A stretch of 64,000 nt of DNA from Paraphaeosphaeria minitans. Taxonomy: Eukaryota; Ascomycota; Dothideomycetes; Pleosporales; Didymosphaeriaceae. Where the stretch lies: NCBI GenBank assembly GCA_015832175.1, contig WJXW01000010.1, positions 806,001 to 870,000 on the forward strand, given 5' to 3'. The position numbers were made by a program, and so were the translations under genes. Positions 11,616 through 21,744 of this stretch are shown here, piece after piece. Under the pieces are notes generated by a model that was not told the origin of the DNA, searched no databases, and saw only the letters and a program-made list of their open reading frames with translations. Within the stretch, counting starts at the first letter, position 1. Every line of letters begins with the position of its first letter.

Positions 11616-13295
11616 ATGTCTGCAACCAATGAGCCTGCGGACCCTATCGCCAAGGGCATCTTATCCACGGCTAAGCAGTCCTTGAAGGATCTGTTCATCT
11701 GGAAACAGAGAGTTGTCGTCAGAAACGAATATGGTGAGGAGCACACTGAGTGGCAGTTGCCTGAGCCTCTGAAGAACCCAATCAGCCTCTTCGCTCAGCT
11801 CAGCGCGAAGGATTGGCTGTACTTCGTTGTCGGTTTCGCTTCATGGACTGCCGACGCGTTCGACTTCCACGCCCTGTCGATCCAGACTGTCAAGTTGTCC
11901 AAGTACTACCATCGCTCAAAGACAGATATCTCCACCGCCATCACGCTCACACTGTTGCTGCGATCTGTCGGTGCTGCAATCTTCGGTTTCGCGGGAGACA
12001 AATGGGGTCGCAAGTGGCCGATGGTGGTCAATATGATCATCCTGGGTCTGTTGCAGATCGCAACCATATACGCTGCAACCTTTAACCAGTTCCTGGCTGT
12101 TCGAAGTCTTTTCGGACTCTTCATGGGCGGTATGTTCACACATGTCTTAGAGATCGAACTCCCCGCTAATATTTGTAGGTGTGTTCGGTAATGCTATTGC
12201 AATGGCCCTCGAGAACTGCCCGTAGGTTACACGTGTTTTTATAAACGAACTCTCCGTTAATATTTGTAGTACCAATGCTCGTGGTCTCATGAGTGGTATC
12301 TTGCAACAAGGGTACTCCTTCGGCTACGTTTTGGCAGCCTGCTCCAACCTCGCTGTCGGCGGAGAGGTCGACTCATGGAAGACTGTTTTCTGGGCTGGAG
12401 CCGGTCTTTCTATCGGTGTTGGACTCATCCGAATCTTGTTCCCCGAGTCTAAGCAGTTCACCGAAGCGCGCAAGGGTGGAAAGCGAACCCAAGCACCCGG
12501 CGTGTTCTGGAAGGAGACCAAGAAGATGCTTCGACAGGAGTGGAAGATGTGCATCTACTGCATCATACTCATGACTTGGGTAAGCTTCACAATCGGTAAA
12601 ATGATATCTAATGCTCACGAAACGTACAGTTCAACTATTACTCCCACACCAGCCAGGACTCTTATACTACCTTCATGAAGACACAAAAGGAGCTTTCTGA
12701 CGACGGAGCAAACCGAGCTTCTATCTTGATGAAAACGGGTGCATGCGTGGGTGGAACTCTAATTGGCTACTTCTCGCAATGGTTCGGCCGTCGTCGATCC
12801 ATCATCTGCGCCGCGCTGATCTCCGCTTGCCTAATCCCTGCATGGATTCTCCCCGAGACTGAGGGTGGCCTCTCTGCCTCCGGCTTCATGATTCAGTTTT
12901 TCGTTCAAGGCGCATGGGGAGTCATTCCCATCCATCTGAACGAGCTGTCCCCTCCCGCCTTCCGATCCAGTTTCCCCGGTATCACCTACCAGCTGGGTAA
13001 CATGATTTCGTCACCCTCTGCCCAGATCGTCAACGCCATCTCCGAGAGCCACTTCATCAGGTCGAAGAAAAGCGGTAAGATTGTCGAGGCTTACGGTCCG
13101 ACCATGGGTATCGCGACTGCCATCATCGCGCTCGGTATTGCTACTACGGCTGCTCTTGGTCCCGAGAAGAAGGGTCGTCACTTTGAGACTGTTGGCCCGC
13201 CAATTGCTGCGGACACCCCCAAAGACATTGAAGAGGGCCGTGTTAGCGACGAAAAGGCCGAGAGGAAGGCGGTTGAGGTCAGCGAGAAGGCTTAG
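11616..13295 (+). CDS. Jen1-family monocarboxylate:proton symporter (MFS)
   Basis: There are four exons: 11616-12129, 12179-12221 (43 nt), 12270-12579 and 12630-13295. Together they encode 510 residues. The introns are 48-50 nt, and the first two end in nearly the same sequence, TAATATTTGTAG. The membrane core shows WLYFVVGFASWTADAFDF, the MFS loop motif GDKWGRKWPM, and RSLFGLFMGGVFGNAIAM across splice junctions. It also carries NYYSHTSQDSYTT, which fits the Jen1 signature N-x2-S/T-H-x-S/T-Q-D-x3-T that is part of the lactate translocation path. Fungal members import lactate, pyruvate, acetate or related acids with protons at the plasma membrane and are usually glucose-repressed. A hydrophilic N-terminus of about 70 residues and an acidic C-terminus face the cytosol. 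Substrate range is not decided by the sequence. The gene appears intact. Confidence 0.93.
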
Positions 13296-14532
13296 GTGAT
13301 GTCTCTTGGGCAATACCTGGAGCCGCCCACCGCGAAATGATATCAATAAGAGTTACGAATATATAGATACCAAGTGTCTAGCAGTGAACGACATAACGAT
13401 TGAACGGACTGAGAAACACAATTCCTATGGAATCCATTTTCGTTCTGTCATGTTTGACTACTGCCCAGCTTCGAGTGTATTACCCCAAGGGACAGACCAA
13501 CTCATACTCCGATGTTCTCCTCGACTGCCAACCGCCAAGTGCTTGACTCCCTTGAACCGATTCTCTCTTCCACTTGTGCTCGCCACGGGCACAACACAGT
13601 ACCATCCAATACCCCGCATCTCGACTCGCTCCCTTCCAGCGAAACGTACGATATTGTCCCTCGTTCCGGCGGCGACGCCCTCGATCAGGAAACTCACGCC
13701 GCTACGCCGCGAAGCATTCTCCCCACGCGCCGCTAGTTGAGTGGGGTGCGCTCAGTAGGTATACCTACCTTGCATGTGTTACGTCGAAAAGTGCCGCGGT
13801 AGCGCCGAACCTGGAACTGGACCCTTTCCAAGAAACGCCGAGAAATGTCCATACCGAGGGATTTGGTGGATGGACATGTTTTGTGTTCGCGGAGATCATT
13901 CTGGTAGGGGGAAAGGAAGTGTCACAGCACGGTGAGGGCAGGACGAGGTGGGTTTCTTGGTGTTGGAGAGGAGAAAGACGGGTTCGAAGGTGGGTCGGGA
14001 TGGAGCCAGGCTCGCGTGACGGGTTGGGATTGTTGGTGCGGTTCGTGCGGCTTTTTCGACTTCGCTGGGACTGAGGCTCTACCCGGTTTGCTGCGCCACG
14101 TGATGGTGCCTAGGTGGCAATGCAGGTGCCTAGGTGTATCTGCATGCAGCATGTAAGAATTCAAAGTGGGGTCCGCAAATTTCTAGCCCATCTACCAACT
14201 CTCGAGCCCACCGCAACCTGTCAGGCCATCCGCAGCCTAATGCTACCGCATGATCTGGTCATCAAAAGTGCCATGCCATGCTAATTAGACGCCAATCAGA
14301 TGCTAAGAGAGAAGTCGATAGGTCCACAAATTCTACTTTTTTAGCCCTAGTAGCTCTGCTTCTAAGTATCTACCGTAATTGGTTGCTCCACACTTCTAGC
14401 AAGGCCTAGCAGGGCACTTCGCAACCATATTATGCGGTGTTCTGAATCCTCTCCGCATCAATCCCCTCTCCCAGCGCACCGGCACACTACGCGATCGTCT
14501 TACATACCTGCTCGATCAGGCGTAGCTCGGAA
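13296..14532. other. Intergenic region, no gene seen
   Basis: About 1.2 kb separates the transporter from the methyltransferase. Overlapping open frames exist on both strands (13306-14164) but none has recognisable content. A copy of the GTAGGTATACCTAC palindrome lies at about 13755-13769. Confidence 0.4.
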
Positions 14533-15543
14533 ATGGCGACTTCGGGTGCGGACACAACAAGAGCGAAGGTGTCGACGCAGAACATGCAGTACGACGCCAT
14601 CGGTAGCAAGTACGGCGATATCAAGAGCAAGCCTGCGACCCAGCCCGAACCGCCGAGTGTTGTGGAGGCGCTGGGCGATGTAAGCGGGAAGCGGTGTCTG
14701 GGTAAGTCGATGTTCCCTTCTTCTCTGCCCCCACGTCCACCGGCGTGCTAGTGGCAAGGCTCGTTTGGGCTGCGTGCATACATGCAAGTTCCAGGCGTAT
14801 GGTCAGGGCTGATCTTGGATTTGCTTGTATTGTCCGGGTGCATTATCCGCACCATGCAGGCTGGTCCTTCGGATGCACCCCAGGGGCGTTGCTCACAAGC
14901 TGTAGATCTCGCATGCGGACTAGGCTTCTACAGCGCGTTGCTTGTGAAGCTGGGCGCGGCCTCCGTCCATGGCTACGATATCTCCAGCACGATGGTCGAG
15001 GCCGCGCGCAAAGCACACCCGCATCCAAACCTGCACTTTGAAGTCGCGGATTGCAGCGCGCCGGAGAATCTACCTACAGTAGAGAAACCATTCGATGTTG
15101 TGTTCGCGGGTTGGTTCCTGAACTACGCGGGCACGGAGAGCGAGCTCACGTCCATGTTTCGTGTTATCGCACAGAATCTCGCGGTGGGAGGGAAGTTCGT
15201 GGGCGTGACGACGAATGTGACGGATCCATGGGTCAAGGAGGATAAAAAGAGGTTCTATGGTATTGACGTCGATGTGCTAGAAAAGGAGTATATTGCGCCA
15301 GATACGCGTTGTGAGGTCGGTATCAAGGCACGCGTTACGGTGTTGTCTGAGCCGCCCTTTTCCTTCGATGTGTTCCAATTCAGGAGCGAGGTGTACGAGA
15401 GATGTGCAAAGGAGGCAGGACTGCAGGTTATATGGAGAGAACACGTGCTGCCAGACGATGAAAGGAAGCAGACAGGCTTTTGGGATGAGTGGCTTCGACG
15501 GCCAACATCCAGCATCATCGAGGCTATCCATTGTAGTCGGTGA
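14533..15543 (+). CDS. Class I SAM-dependent methyltransferase
   Basis: There are two exons, 14533-14701 and 14906-15543, giving 268 residues. Splicing joins SGKRCL to DLACGLGFYS. That rebuilds the glycine-rich motif I (DLACGLG) that binds S-adenosylmethionine, which neither exon has alone. Downstream are HGYDISSTMVEAAR (acidic residue for the ribose), FEVADCSAPENLP, FDVVFAGWFLNYAG (motif IV region) and a central NLAVGGKFVGVTTN strand. The N-terminal piece MQYDAIGSKYGDIKSKPATQ is also typical of small fungal methyltransferases of unknown substrate. The intron is 204 nt, about four times the usual length here. An ATG inside it (14782) opens a frame that reads into exon 2, so an alternative shorter transcript is possible, though it would change the segment before motif I. 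Acceptor molecule unknown. Confidence 0.85.
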
Positions 15544-15779
15544 GCCAGAAGGCAGCCTAGGTGAAGCAACGCGTTGAAGACGAGGGCACGGACGCCAGGC
15601 AGTAGCCTGCTCTTGCTCTTACCAACTCTCACTTTTGACCTCGAGCCAGTTTTTCTTTCCAAGCACACACACACATACACACAATTTTTTACTACCCAAG
15701 TCAATCTCTCTTCGCCGCACACGCACTCACCCACACACCACACACCACATACAATTCACATCAAATACAACTCGCCAAC

Positions 15780-16322
15780 ATGTCTCCGCAGACCCTCCAG
15801 CTCCCTGCCGAGTTCGACACCGCCCTGCTCGACCCGCAGCCCCCTACCGCCGCAGAAAACACCTGCATCGGCACCCGCGGCGACGGCACCAGGTGCAACA
15901 AGGAGCTCAGTCGTGCCGCGCTTCAACGCGCGGTCGACTTCGTGACCAGCCTGCGGTATTGTTTCTTCTTCTTTCACTGTTTGAGCCACTTGCTAATACT
16001 GAGCAGAAACACCGACCCGGCGACCATCGAGCGCGAAGACCTCACCATGGGCGAGCAAGGCAGCGTGATGGACTGCTTTTGCCTCAAGCATGACGCGCAG
16101 GTTGGCCCGATGGTGTGGGCGTGGCTGGCGCAAATTGAGGTGGTGGGAAAGGTGAGGAGGCGGGAGAAGAGAGCGAGGAATGAGGAGAGAGTGGAGAAGT
16201 GGCTTGAGGGGGTGGACGCCGCGGATGGTGAGGGTCCGGCGGCAGAGGGAGAGGTGGAGGAGATCGGGGAGATTGGTGTTGGCGAAGGGGCTTTGAGTGG
16301 AGGAGAGGGAGAGAGGAAGTGA
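15780..16322 (+). CDS. Small Cys/His-containing protein of unknown function
   Basis: The ATG at 15780 begins MSPQTLQLPAEFDTALL. A CIGTRGDGTRCNKELS block follows and, after the splice, CFCLKHD, so a C-x8-C plus C-x-C-x3-H arrangement could bind zinc. A 51-nt GT-AG intron (15956-16006, with GCTAAT before the acceptor) joins CG to A, rebuilding Arg, and gives 163 residues. The C-terminus is very acidic and Glu/Gly-rich and probably disordered. The leader (about 15665-15779) is CA-rich, typical of fungal 5' UTRs. The intron is a multiple of three with no stop, so its retention would keep the frame and insert 17 mostly hydrophobic residues. I do not recognise the family; similar CxGxTxxGxxC pieces occur near GIY-YIG-type domains, but none is seen here. 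Confidence 0.7.
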   Translation: MSPQTLQLPAEFDTALLDPQPPTAAENTCIGTRGDGTRCNKELSRAALQRAVDFVTSLRYCFFFFHCLSHLLILSRNTDPATIEREDLTMGEQGSVMDCFCLKHDAQVGPMVWAWLAQIEVVGKVRRREKRARNEERVEKWLEGVDAADGEGPAAEGEVEEIGEIGVGEGALSGGEGERK

Positions 16323-16457
16323 GCGACGTGGAGAGGTAATCGTGGGGCGGGAGGCTTGAGGTGGATGTAGGATATTTGTGCCGTAGAGAACCGAGTGGTC
16401 TTTCCCTTTTCATTCATGCTATCATGTTATATCTTGTGACTATTTCGCCGTGAGTGT

Positions 16458-17216
16458 CTATCCAATGTAAAAGCAGTAATCGTAGAAGGAAGTCAAGCAC
16501 GATGTGAGAACAGTGCTGCCCTCCTTGCTGCCCAAAGGCTTTGAGCCAAAAACTCCAGTAGTACCACTAGATGTAGTCACGGAAGAACCTGCGAATGTAA
16601 CAGTCCTAGAATTCGCAAAGGGCACCCAGCTGTTGCCAGACGAGAAATCCTCCACGATCCACTCAGGCATTGGTCTAACACAGCCTACACCATGAGATTA
16701 GCAACAGTCCTTTCTAGATGATGGGATTTCCCGCGCTTGTGCTTGACGCGGTAACATTCATCTTGATTTGGTCGCCCGCCTTCACGGTGATACCCGTAAA
16801 GGCATAATCATGTTCGGGGTGCCACTCGTACCATGCATCGAAGCTAACGGTAGAGCCCTGGATATAGAAGTCGACTTCGGTCTAAAGGGGAACGCTTGGG
16901 GCGTGTCACCATGCCGACCAAAGCGGAGGCAGCGTAGTGTGGAAAAGGAGATCCCGAAGAAGGTATCTTGAGAGTGGGCACGGTGATGGTTCCAGTCTCG
17001 GGTTTGTAGCTACTGGCAATGTGGACGGCGCCCGCCAGTTAGGGAAGTGGGAGAAGGGGGAGTGGTTGGTGTTGGCGAGGCAGGGTTTCTCGAGATCGGA
17101 AGCCTGGAGCGGGTTGGAGTTGCGGAGGGCCTCGCGGCGGCGCGCTCCTGACGTCAAGGAGCCGTGATGGCGGTGGAGACCAAGAAGGCCGGGATGAGGG
17201 AGGCGAGGAACTTTAT
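16458..17216 (-). pseudogene. Decayed eqolisin (peptidase family G1) gene
   Basis: Read on the minus strand, pieces of a glutamic (G1) peptidase precursor appear in order but in different frames. First is a secretion signal, KFLASLIPAFLVSTAITAP. A propeptide-like piece rich in Arg follows, then HSPFSHFPNW, then AGAVHIASSYKPETGTITVP in the next frame. After that come VDFYIQGSTVSFDAWYEWHP and GITVKAGDQIKMNVTAS, and finally PEWIVEDFSSGN with FANSRTVTF. The WYEW and WIVEDF blocks match the regions carrying the catalytic Gln and Glu of eqolisins, which are secreted acid proteases. The expected start codon reads ATA (17216-17214) instead of ATG. A one-base loss lies just after the Asn-Trp pair, and a TAG sits where CAG is expected before TEVDFY. 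These lesions show that it cannot make a normal protein. Confidence 0.75.
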
Positions 17217-18251
17217 TCTGTTTGAATTTCCTTTGTTCTGTCACTGAAATAGTCAACAAAGAATGTTTATCTGCTTCGGAAAATAGTAGCTGTATTTGTA
17301 GCTGTGCACCCTGGTCAATCAGATACCTGTGTCATGAACCATGAGCAAGGGTTGTATTCGATAATTCATTGGAGCAACATCTTCCTAATCTTCCAGCAAG
17401 ATCGTTCTGGAAACTTTCTTATTGTAGTCGCACGCCTGATAACATGATGATACAGTAATTGAGGGTTGTGTAAGCCTCCGGTGCAGCCGGCTCGGTTCGT
17501 GAAAGCTGTAGGCACGAAGCTCCATGGCTGCCCTATAGATTCCCAACTACCGGCATACGTACGAACTGTACGCTCTTGATTGGTGAATTTTGAATTTATG
17601 GCTACTTCTTCGTGTTGCTATTGGATCGTCGTTGCGCAACTTTTATCGTGGCGTACGAGTATCTGATCATACGTTCTGGGAATTTTGACTGGGATGAGAG
17701 AATTTTTTTTGATTCCACACATCTTGAAGTACTAATGCAATTAGAGATATCCGTTGCAGATACAGTGGAATGCGAAACATACAACTTCTTGTCAAGCTTT
17801 GACTTCTTCACGCCCAGTGCTTTCAAGCCTTTTCTAAGATATCTTGGCACCTCCGAAATACCGGTGGACGGTCTCCACCTGCGCGGGCGCATCATTCCTT
17901 CCATATATTGTTAGGGTCCTGGAGCAAGGGTGTGCATGCCCGGGTAGCATCTGGCGTTGCTGGAGCGAACGGTAGCTGTCGGTAGTGACTTGTCCAAAGG
18001 CATGTACCAAAGACAATTCCAGAACATATTCCGGATTCGGGTGGGCGCGAGGGGTGGTGAAATGTGTAGGAAAGAGACGACCAAATCTTAGGTACGGTAC
18101 CTACTCATCAAGCCTCACTTTCCGGCAATGGCGTGCTCTAGGCTTGGCACACGACACGCAACATCAGCTTGAACTTGCGATATCTCAAACAATTCTTCTC
18201 GTAATAACTTTTCGCATGCCCTTGCACGGTCATCCGCAGGTTGCTCTGCGC
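17217..18251. other. Intergenic region, no gene seen
   Basis: About 1 kb. Open frames on both strands overlap at 17602-17914 without recognisable content. A TAGGTACGGTACCTAC palindrome lies at about 18090-18105. Confidence 0.35.
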
Positions 18252-19089
18252 TCAAGTGCGATTTTCTAGCATAGTATGCCATATCTTTCGAAGCGTGCAT
18301 CTGACCCAATGGGTATTCGCATTTCTTCCGCCGCGGAAAAACACTATGTCCTCATCCTCATCGGCCTCTGCTCGCGAGGCCCACTCCAGCAGCTCTCTTC
18401 CCAGCATCTCCTCCGTCGATCCCATCTCGGTCTTGCCTCCCCCAAACTCCTCACACTTGCAACCGTACCTCTCCTTCATCTCCATCACTTGAACCTCGCT
18501 TCCAGTCCACTTCCGACCCAAGGGCTCGTACGGGCCTTTGGTCATGGCGCGGCGGACCAGGAAGCGCATGAGCGGGGTCAGCTTTGTTGTGTACGGCGCG
18601 ACCTCGGTGTCGGTGGAGTTGTGTCGGATCATCACCGACAAGAAGATGCGCTCGAAAAGAAGGTCCTCGTCGGCGGCGGTGGGTGCGGTCTTTCATGTTT
18701 AGCCAATGATTAGCCAGTGATCGATGGTAAGGCAAGCATTTCAAACTCACCGGGTGGAGATCAGCCCAGAGCATCGTGGCCCACGTGTACTCGTAGAGCT
18801 GGAAAGCCGAAAGGCGGAGGTCGATGCACGCGTAGTGCAAGGATGGGGAAGTGTCTGGTCGACACACGGGGCGTCGGAGCGCTTGGAGCACAGACGAGAG
18901 GTTGCGTGGTGGCGGGCGAGCCGGCGCGACGTTCTGGGTTGATACCAGGGACGGCATCGTGGGAGCGGGAGGAGGAGGAGGAGGAGGAGGAGGAGGAGGA
19001 GCAGCGGGCATTTCCACACGCGCTGCCACTGGAGCAGGAGACGAAGCAGCGGGCTTCGGGGCGATATTGCGGAACCGAATTGTCTGCAT
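18252..19089 (-). CDS. Proline-rich orphan protein
   Basis: There are two exons on the minus strand, 19089-18751 and 18689-18252, joined over a 61-nt intron that ends in AAAG; the product is 258 residues. The N-terminal third is Ala/Pro-rich and includes an 11-residue polyproline run encoded by a GGA/TCC triplet repeat (18967-19000). The structured part follows: LHYACIDLRLSAFQLYEYTW, ADLHP joined to TAPTAADEDLLFERIFLSVM, then LTPLMRFLVRRAMTKGPYEP. The C-terminus is acidic. I do not recognise the family. The clean frame change at a well-placed intron supports a real gene. A longer upstream extension of exon 1 to 19368 is open but has no typical start context. Confidence 0.6.
18967..19000. repeat. 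GGA trinucleotide repeat coding for polyproline
   Basis: This is an uninterrupted run of GGA units, read as CCT/TCC on the minus strand, inside exon 1 of the proline-rich gene. It is likely to vary in length between strains. Confidence 0.8.
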
Positions 19090-20610
19090 GGTGTGTGCCG
19101 ATTTGGACACGCGAGTGCCGTGGGATACGGATGTTGTTGTGTAAGTGAGCGACCACGAAATGAATGCTCTAGTCTGGAAATCCCTACACTCTGCAAACGC
19201 ACCTCTGGCGCCACTCTCTTCAAATAGCACCTCGAAGTAAATAAAATAGAGACAAAAGTCGAACATCCTTCTGGAATGTGCCCAGCTGCATGTATAGTGC
19301 ATAGAAATCTTTCCTAGAGCAACTTTTGAATTTCGATGTAGCTGGGTAAAGTTCATGTACGTTCTCAAAATGGTGTCAAAAACGAATTGTGAAAGTAGTC
19401 TGGAACCAGCTACCTACAATTTCAACGGGGCATTGGCGCAATCTTGACTTCGATACACCTTGACTTCGATACACCTTGAGTCTGCTGTGGTCATGATGTT
19501 TTCGAAATCCTGTCATCGTTACGATGGCTTTCATCGTAGGAGACACAAAAGTGGTTCTTTATTTGATTATTGGCACATTGAATTGAGTGATGTGACAGGC
19601 AATCGGTCCGTTAGTTGTATGTATCTCAAGGTATATAAAATATACATTTTCCAATTCGTTCAATTTCCGTCTGCTCCTTGTAGCTAACATCGAGGGCTCG
19701 GATTGAGCACGACTGTGAATGACATCTGCATTAAAAGAGGGAATCTCCGCCGAGGAAGTTAACATCTCCCATTGCACTGTATACAACCGCACTTTATGAA
19801 CTTCCAGTACCACATACACATTTAAGAATTCCACATTCATGGAGGAGGCTTCCTGAGTGTTCCACTATATCTGTACTACATCTCCTGATGGGTACATCAA
19901 TCTCGCTTCTAACGCGTCCATACCCAACAGCTGGCATGTCAACCTGTATGAGCACTCTGTAGGGTGTAAGGATCTCGGCAAGTCAGAGTACATATTCTTC
20001 ATGGTACAAAATGGTGAAATTTCAGAGGTTCTCTTGGAAGAGGGTGACGTCAATTAGTCGACCAAGGATGAGTCCAGTCCACTAGAGCATTTAGTTGTGC
20101 GCGAAGGCTCGATTAATGACACATCTCAACTAGCCATATAAAGAACAATAAAGCTTCCAAAAGGCGCAGAGTCTACGTGTGGGAAGAACGACGAATTGCA
20201 ATAACATCTTGGCGTCTGCCAACATCTGCTCTTGTGAAGTCGTGTTTGGGTTGTTTCTCAAGCACATATCTTCGGAATTTGAACTTCTTGTCGGATCAGA
20301 TTGACTAGCGAAACGCTCAACGGTTTCAAATTTGCCAACCTTGGAGCTTCCACTACTGGCCGGAGCTGTTAAACTTCACCTGTAGCTATGTCCTTCAGTT
20401 CAGTGGAATATATAGAAGCTCTGGTCAGATAGGACCTTGCACAATCCGGCTCAGCAGAATCGTGTTAGACCGCTTTGTGCATGTGGGGGGCGTCGCCTCC
20501 GCTTTTATTCGCTGCATAATACACCTTTCGTGCCGTCACAAAAGCTAACTCAAAGGCAAGACCTAAAAGCTTGATAGAAAATGGTTCATGTTGTTTTCAT
20601 TTCTTTCCAT
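19090..20610. other. Intergenic region with one orphan open stretch
   Basis: About 1.5 kb between two minus-strand genes. A short plus-strand stretch at 19857-20057 (containing NSWHVNLYEHSVGCKDLGKS) has coding-like composition but no start context or family. The opposite strand is also open there, so it is not annotated as a gene. Confidence 0.35.
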
Positions 20611-21744
20611 CTACAGCTGGCTAATGTCCATCATACTCAATTGCACCTTGTTCGTCGTACTCGGAGGCAGCTGTCCTCCCCCCATTATCACCAACTTCGT
20701 TTGGTCCTTTAGCACCCTCAAGTGCCTCGTATAATGCGTGAACTCAGCCGTTGCCACCTTCTTCCAAGCACCCTGTCCAAGCTGCGTGTTGATAAAGATC
20801 TCTCTGTTCGAATGCCCAGACGCAATGATCGTTCCGTTCTTGCCGCCAACGGAGCTCCAGACGACGTAGGGCGACCCGGTGGGAACGGTGCCGTCAGCGG
20901 CCCTGAGTTGCACTCCAGTCGCAGCGTCAAACTTCTCTGGGTCCGACACAATCTTGTAGTACACGGGGGAGGAGTAAATCGAGGTGCCGTGGTTGCCGCC
21001 GTACTCGTAGGTCATGATAAACTGGCCGTTGGGCAGCTTAGCGATTGTGGGCATGCCGGGGCGGTCGGTATACGTAGGGTATGAAACGTCGTCGATGACG
21101 GGACCCCAGGTCGTGAGATCCTTGGTGGTCTGGTGCACCATCTTCTGGCCGTATTTTGTGTCGCGCTGGTCCGAGTAGTAGCAGATGAGCGTGTCTTTGT
21201 GCTGGTAGAGAAAGGGCTCCCACACGGGGGTTTCGCCGTTGCTGGGGAGCGCGACGCCGCCGGCTGCGATATGCGAGACGAACTTCCAGGTCTTGCCGCT
21301 GTCCCGGGAAGCGTAGAGCTCGATCTGGGTCCTGGAAAGGTCTGTCGGGATCGAAGAGCCGGAGAGGAGGACGGTGCCGGCAGGAAAGCCAGCCAAATCT
21401 TCGGGCAGAACGTAGAGGAAGGGTTGATAGCGGAGACCCCAGCTATTCTGGGTGTCTTGCACTCTTGAAAGCTCTTTCCAAGTATAGCCCTGGTCGGTGG
21501 ACTTGTAGATAGGGAAGTACACCATTGGAGGCTCAGGGCTGTAGTTCTCCCATGTGGCGAGGAGATCATCGTTCAGCAATTGCACACTACGAGCGTAGAG
21601 AACCCCAGGGTCTGTCCAGTTCGCGTTCCTTGGAGGCTCGAAAACCACACGCTGAGAGAAGGTGGCCGGGGTTTTGACAGCTAGCGGTTTCGCGACCGTG
21701 AACAAGGTCAGTTCGAGAACGGATACAATGTTGATGAACTTCAT
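20611..21744 (-). CDS. Secreted GH93 exo-arabinanase-like glycoside hydrolase
   Basis: This is a single exon of 377 residues starting MKFINIVSVLELTLFTVAKP, a signal peptide that ends near residue 20. The protein has a sialidase-type beta-propeller pattern with two clear Asp-boxes, STDQGYTW (residues 82-89) and SRDSGKTW (146-153). Conserved blocks LLSGSSIP, WEPFLYQHKDTLICYYSDQRD, YTDRPGMPTIAKLPNGQF and MTYEYGG match GH93 exo-alpha-1,5-L-arabinanases. Those release arabinobiose from the non-reducing end of arabinan side chains of pectin. Length and order agree with the family, and no break is seen. Export to the medium and a role in plant cell wall use are inferences from the family and the signal peptide. 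Confidence 0.88.
   Translation of the reverse strand: MKFINIVSVLELTLFTVAKPLAVKTPATFSQRVVFEPPRNANWTDPGVLYARSVQLLNDDLLATWENYSPEPPMVYFPIYKSTDQGYTWKELSRVQDTQNSWGLRYQPFLYVLPEDLAGFPAGTVLLSGSSIPTDLSRTQIELYASRDSGKTWKFVSHIAAGGVALPSNGETPVWEPFLYQHKDTLICYYSDQRDTKYGQKMVHQTTKDLTTWGPVIDDVSYPTYTDRPGMPTIAKLPNGQFIMTYEYGGNHGTSIYSSPVYYKIVSDPEKFDAATGVQLRAADGTVPTGSPYVVWSSVGGKNGTIIASGHSNREIFINTQLGQGAWKKVATAEFTHYTRHLRVLKDQTKLVIMGGGQLPPSTTNKVQLSMMDISQL

Noticed and set aside
18717..19144. Plus-strand Glu-rich and Gly-rich frames
   Set aside because: They are other-frame readings of the GGA repeat in the minus-strand proline-rich gene.
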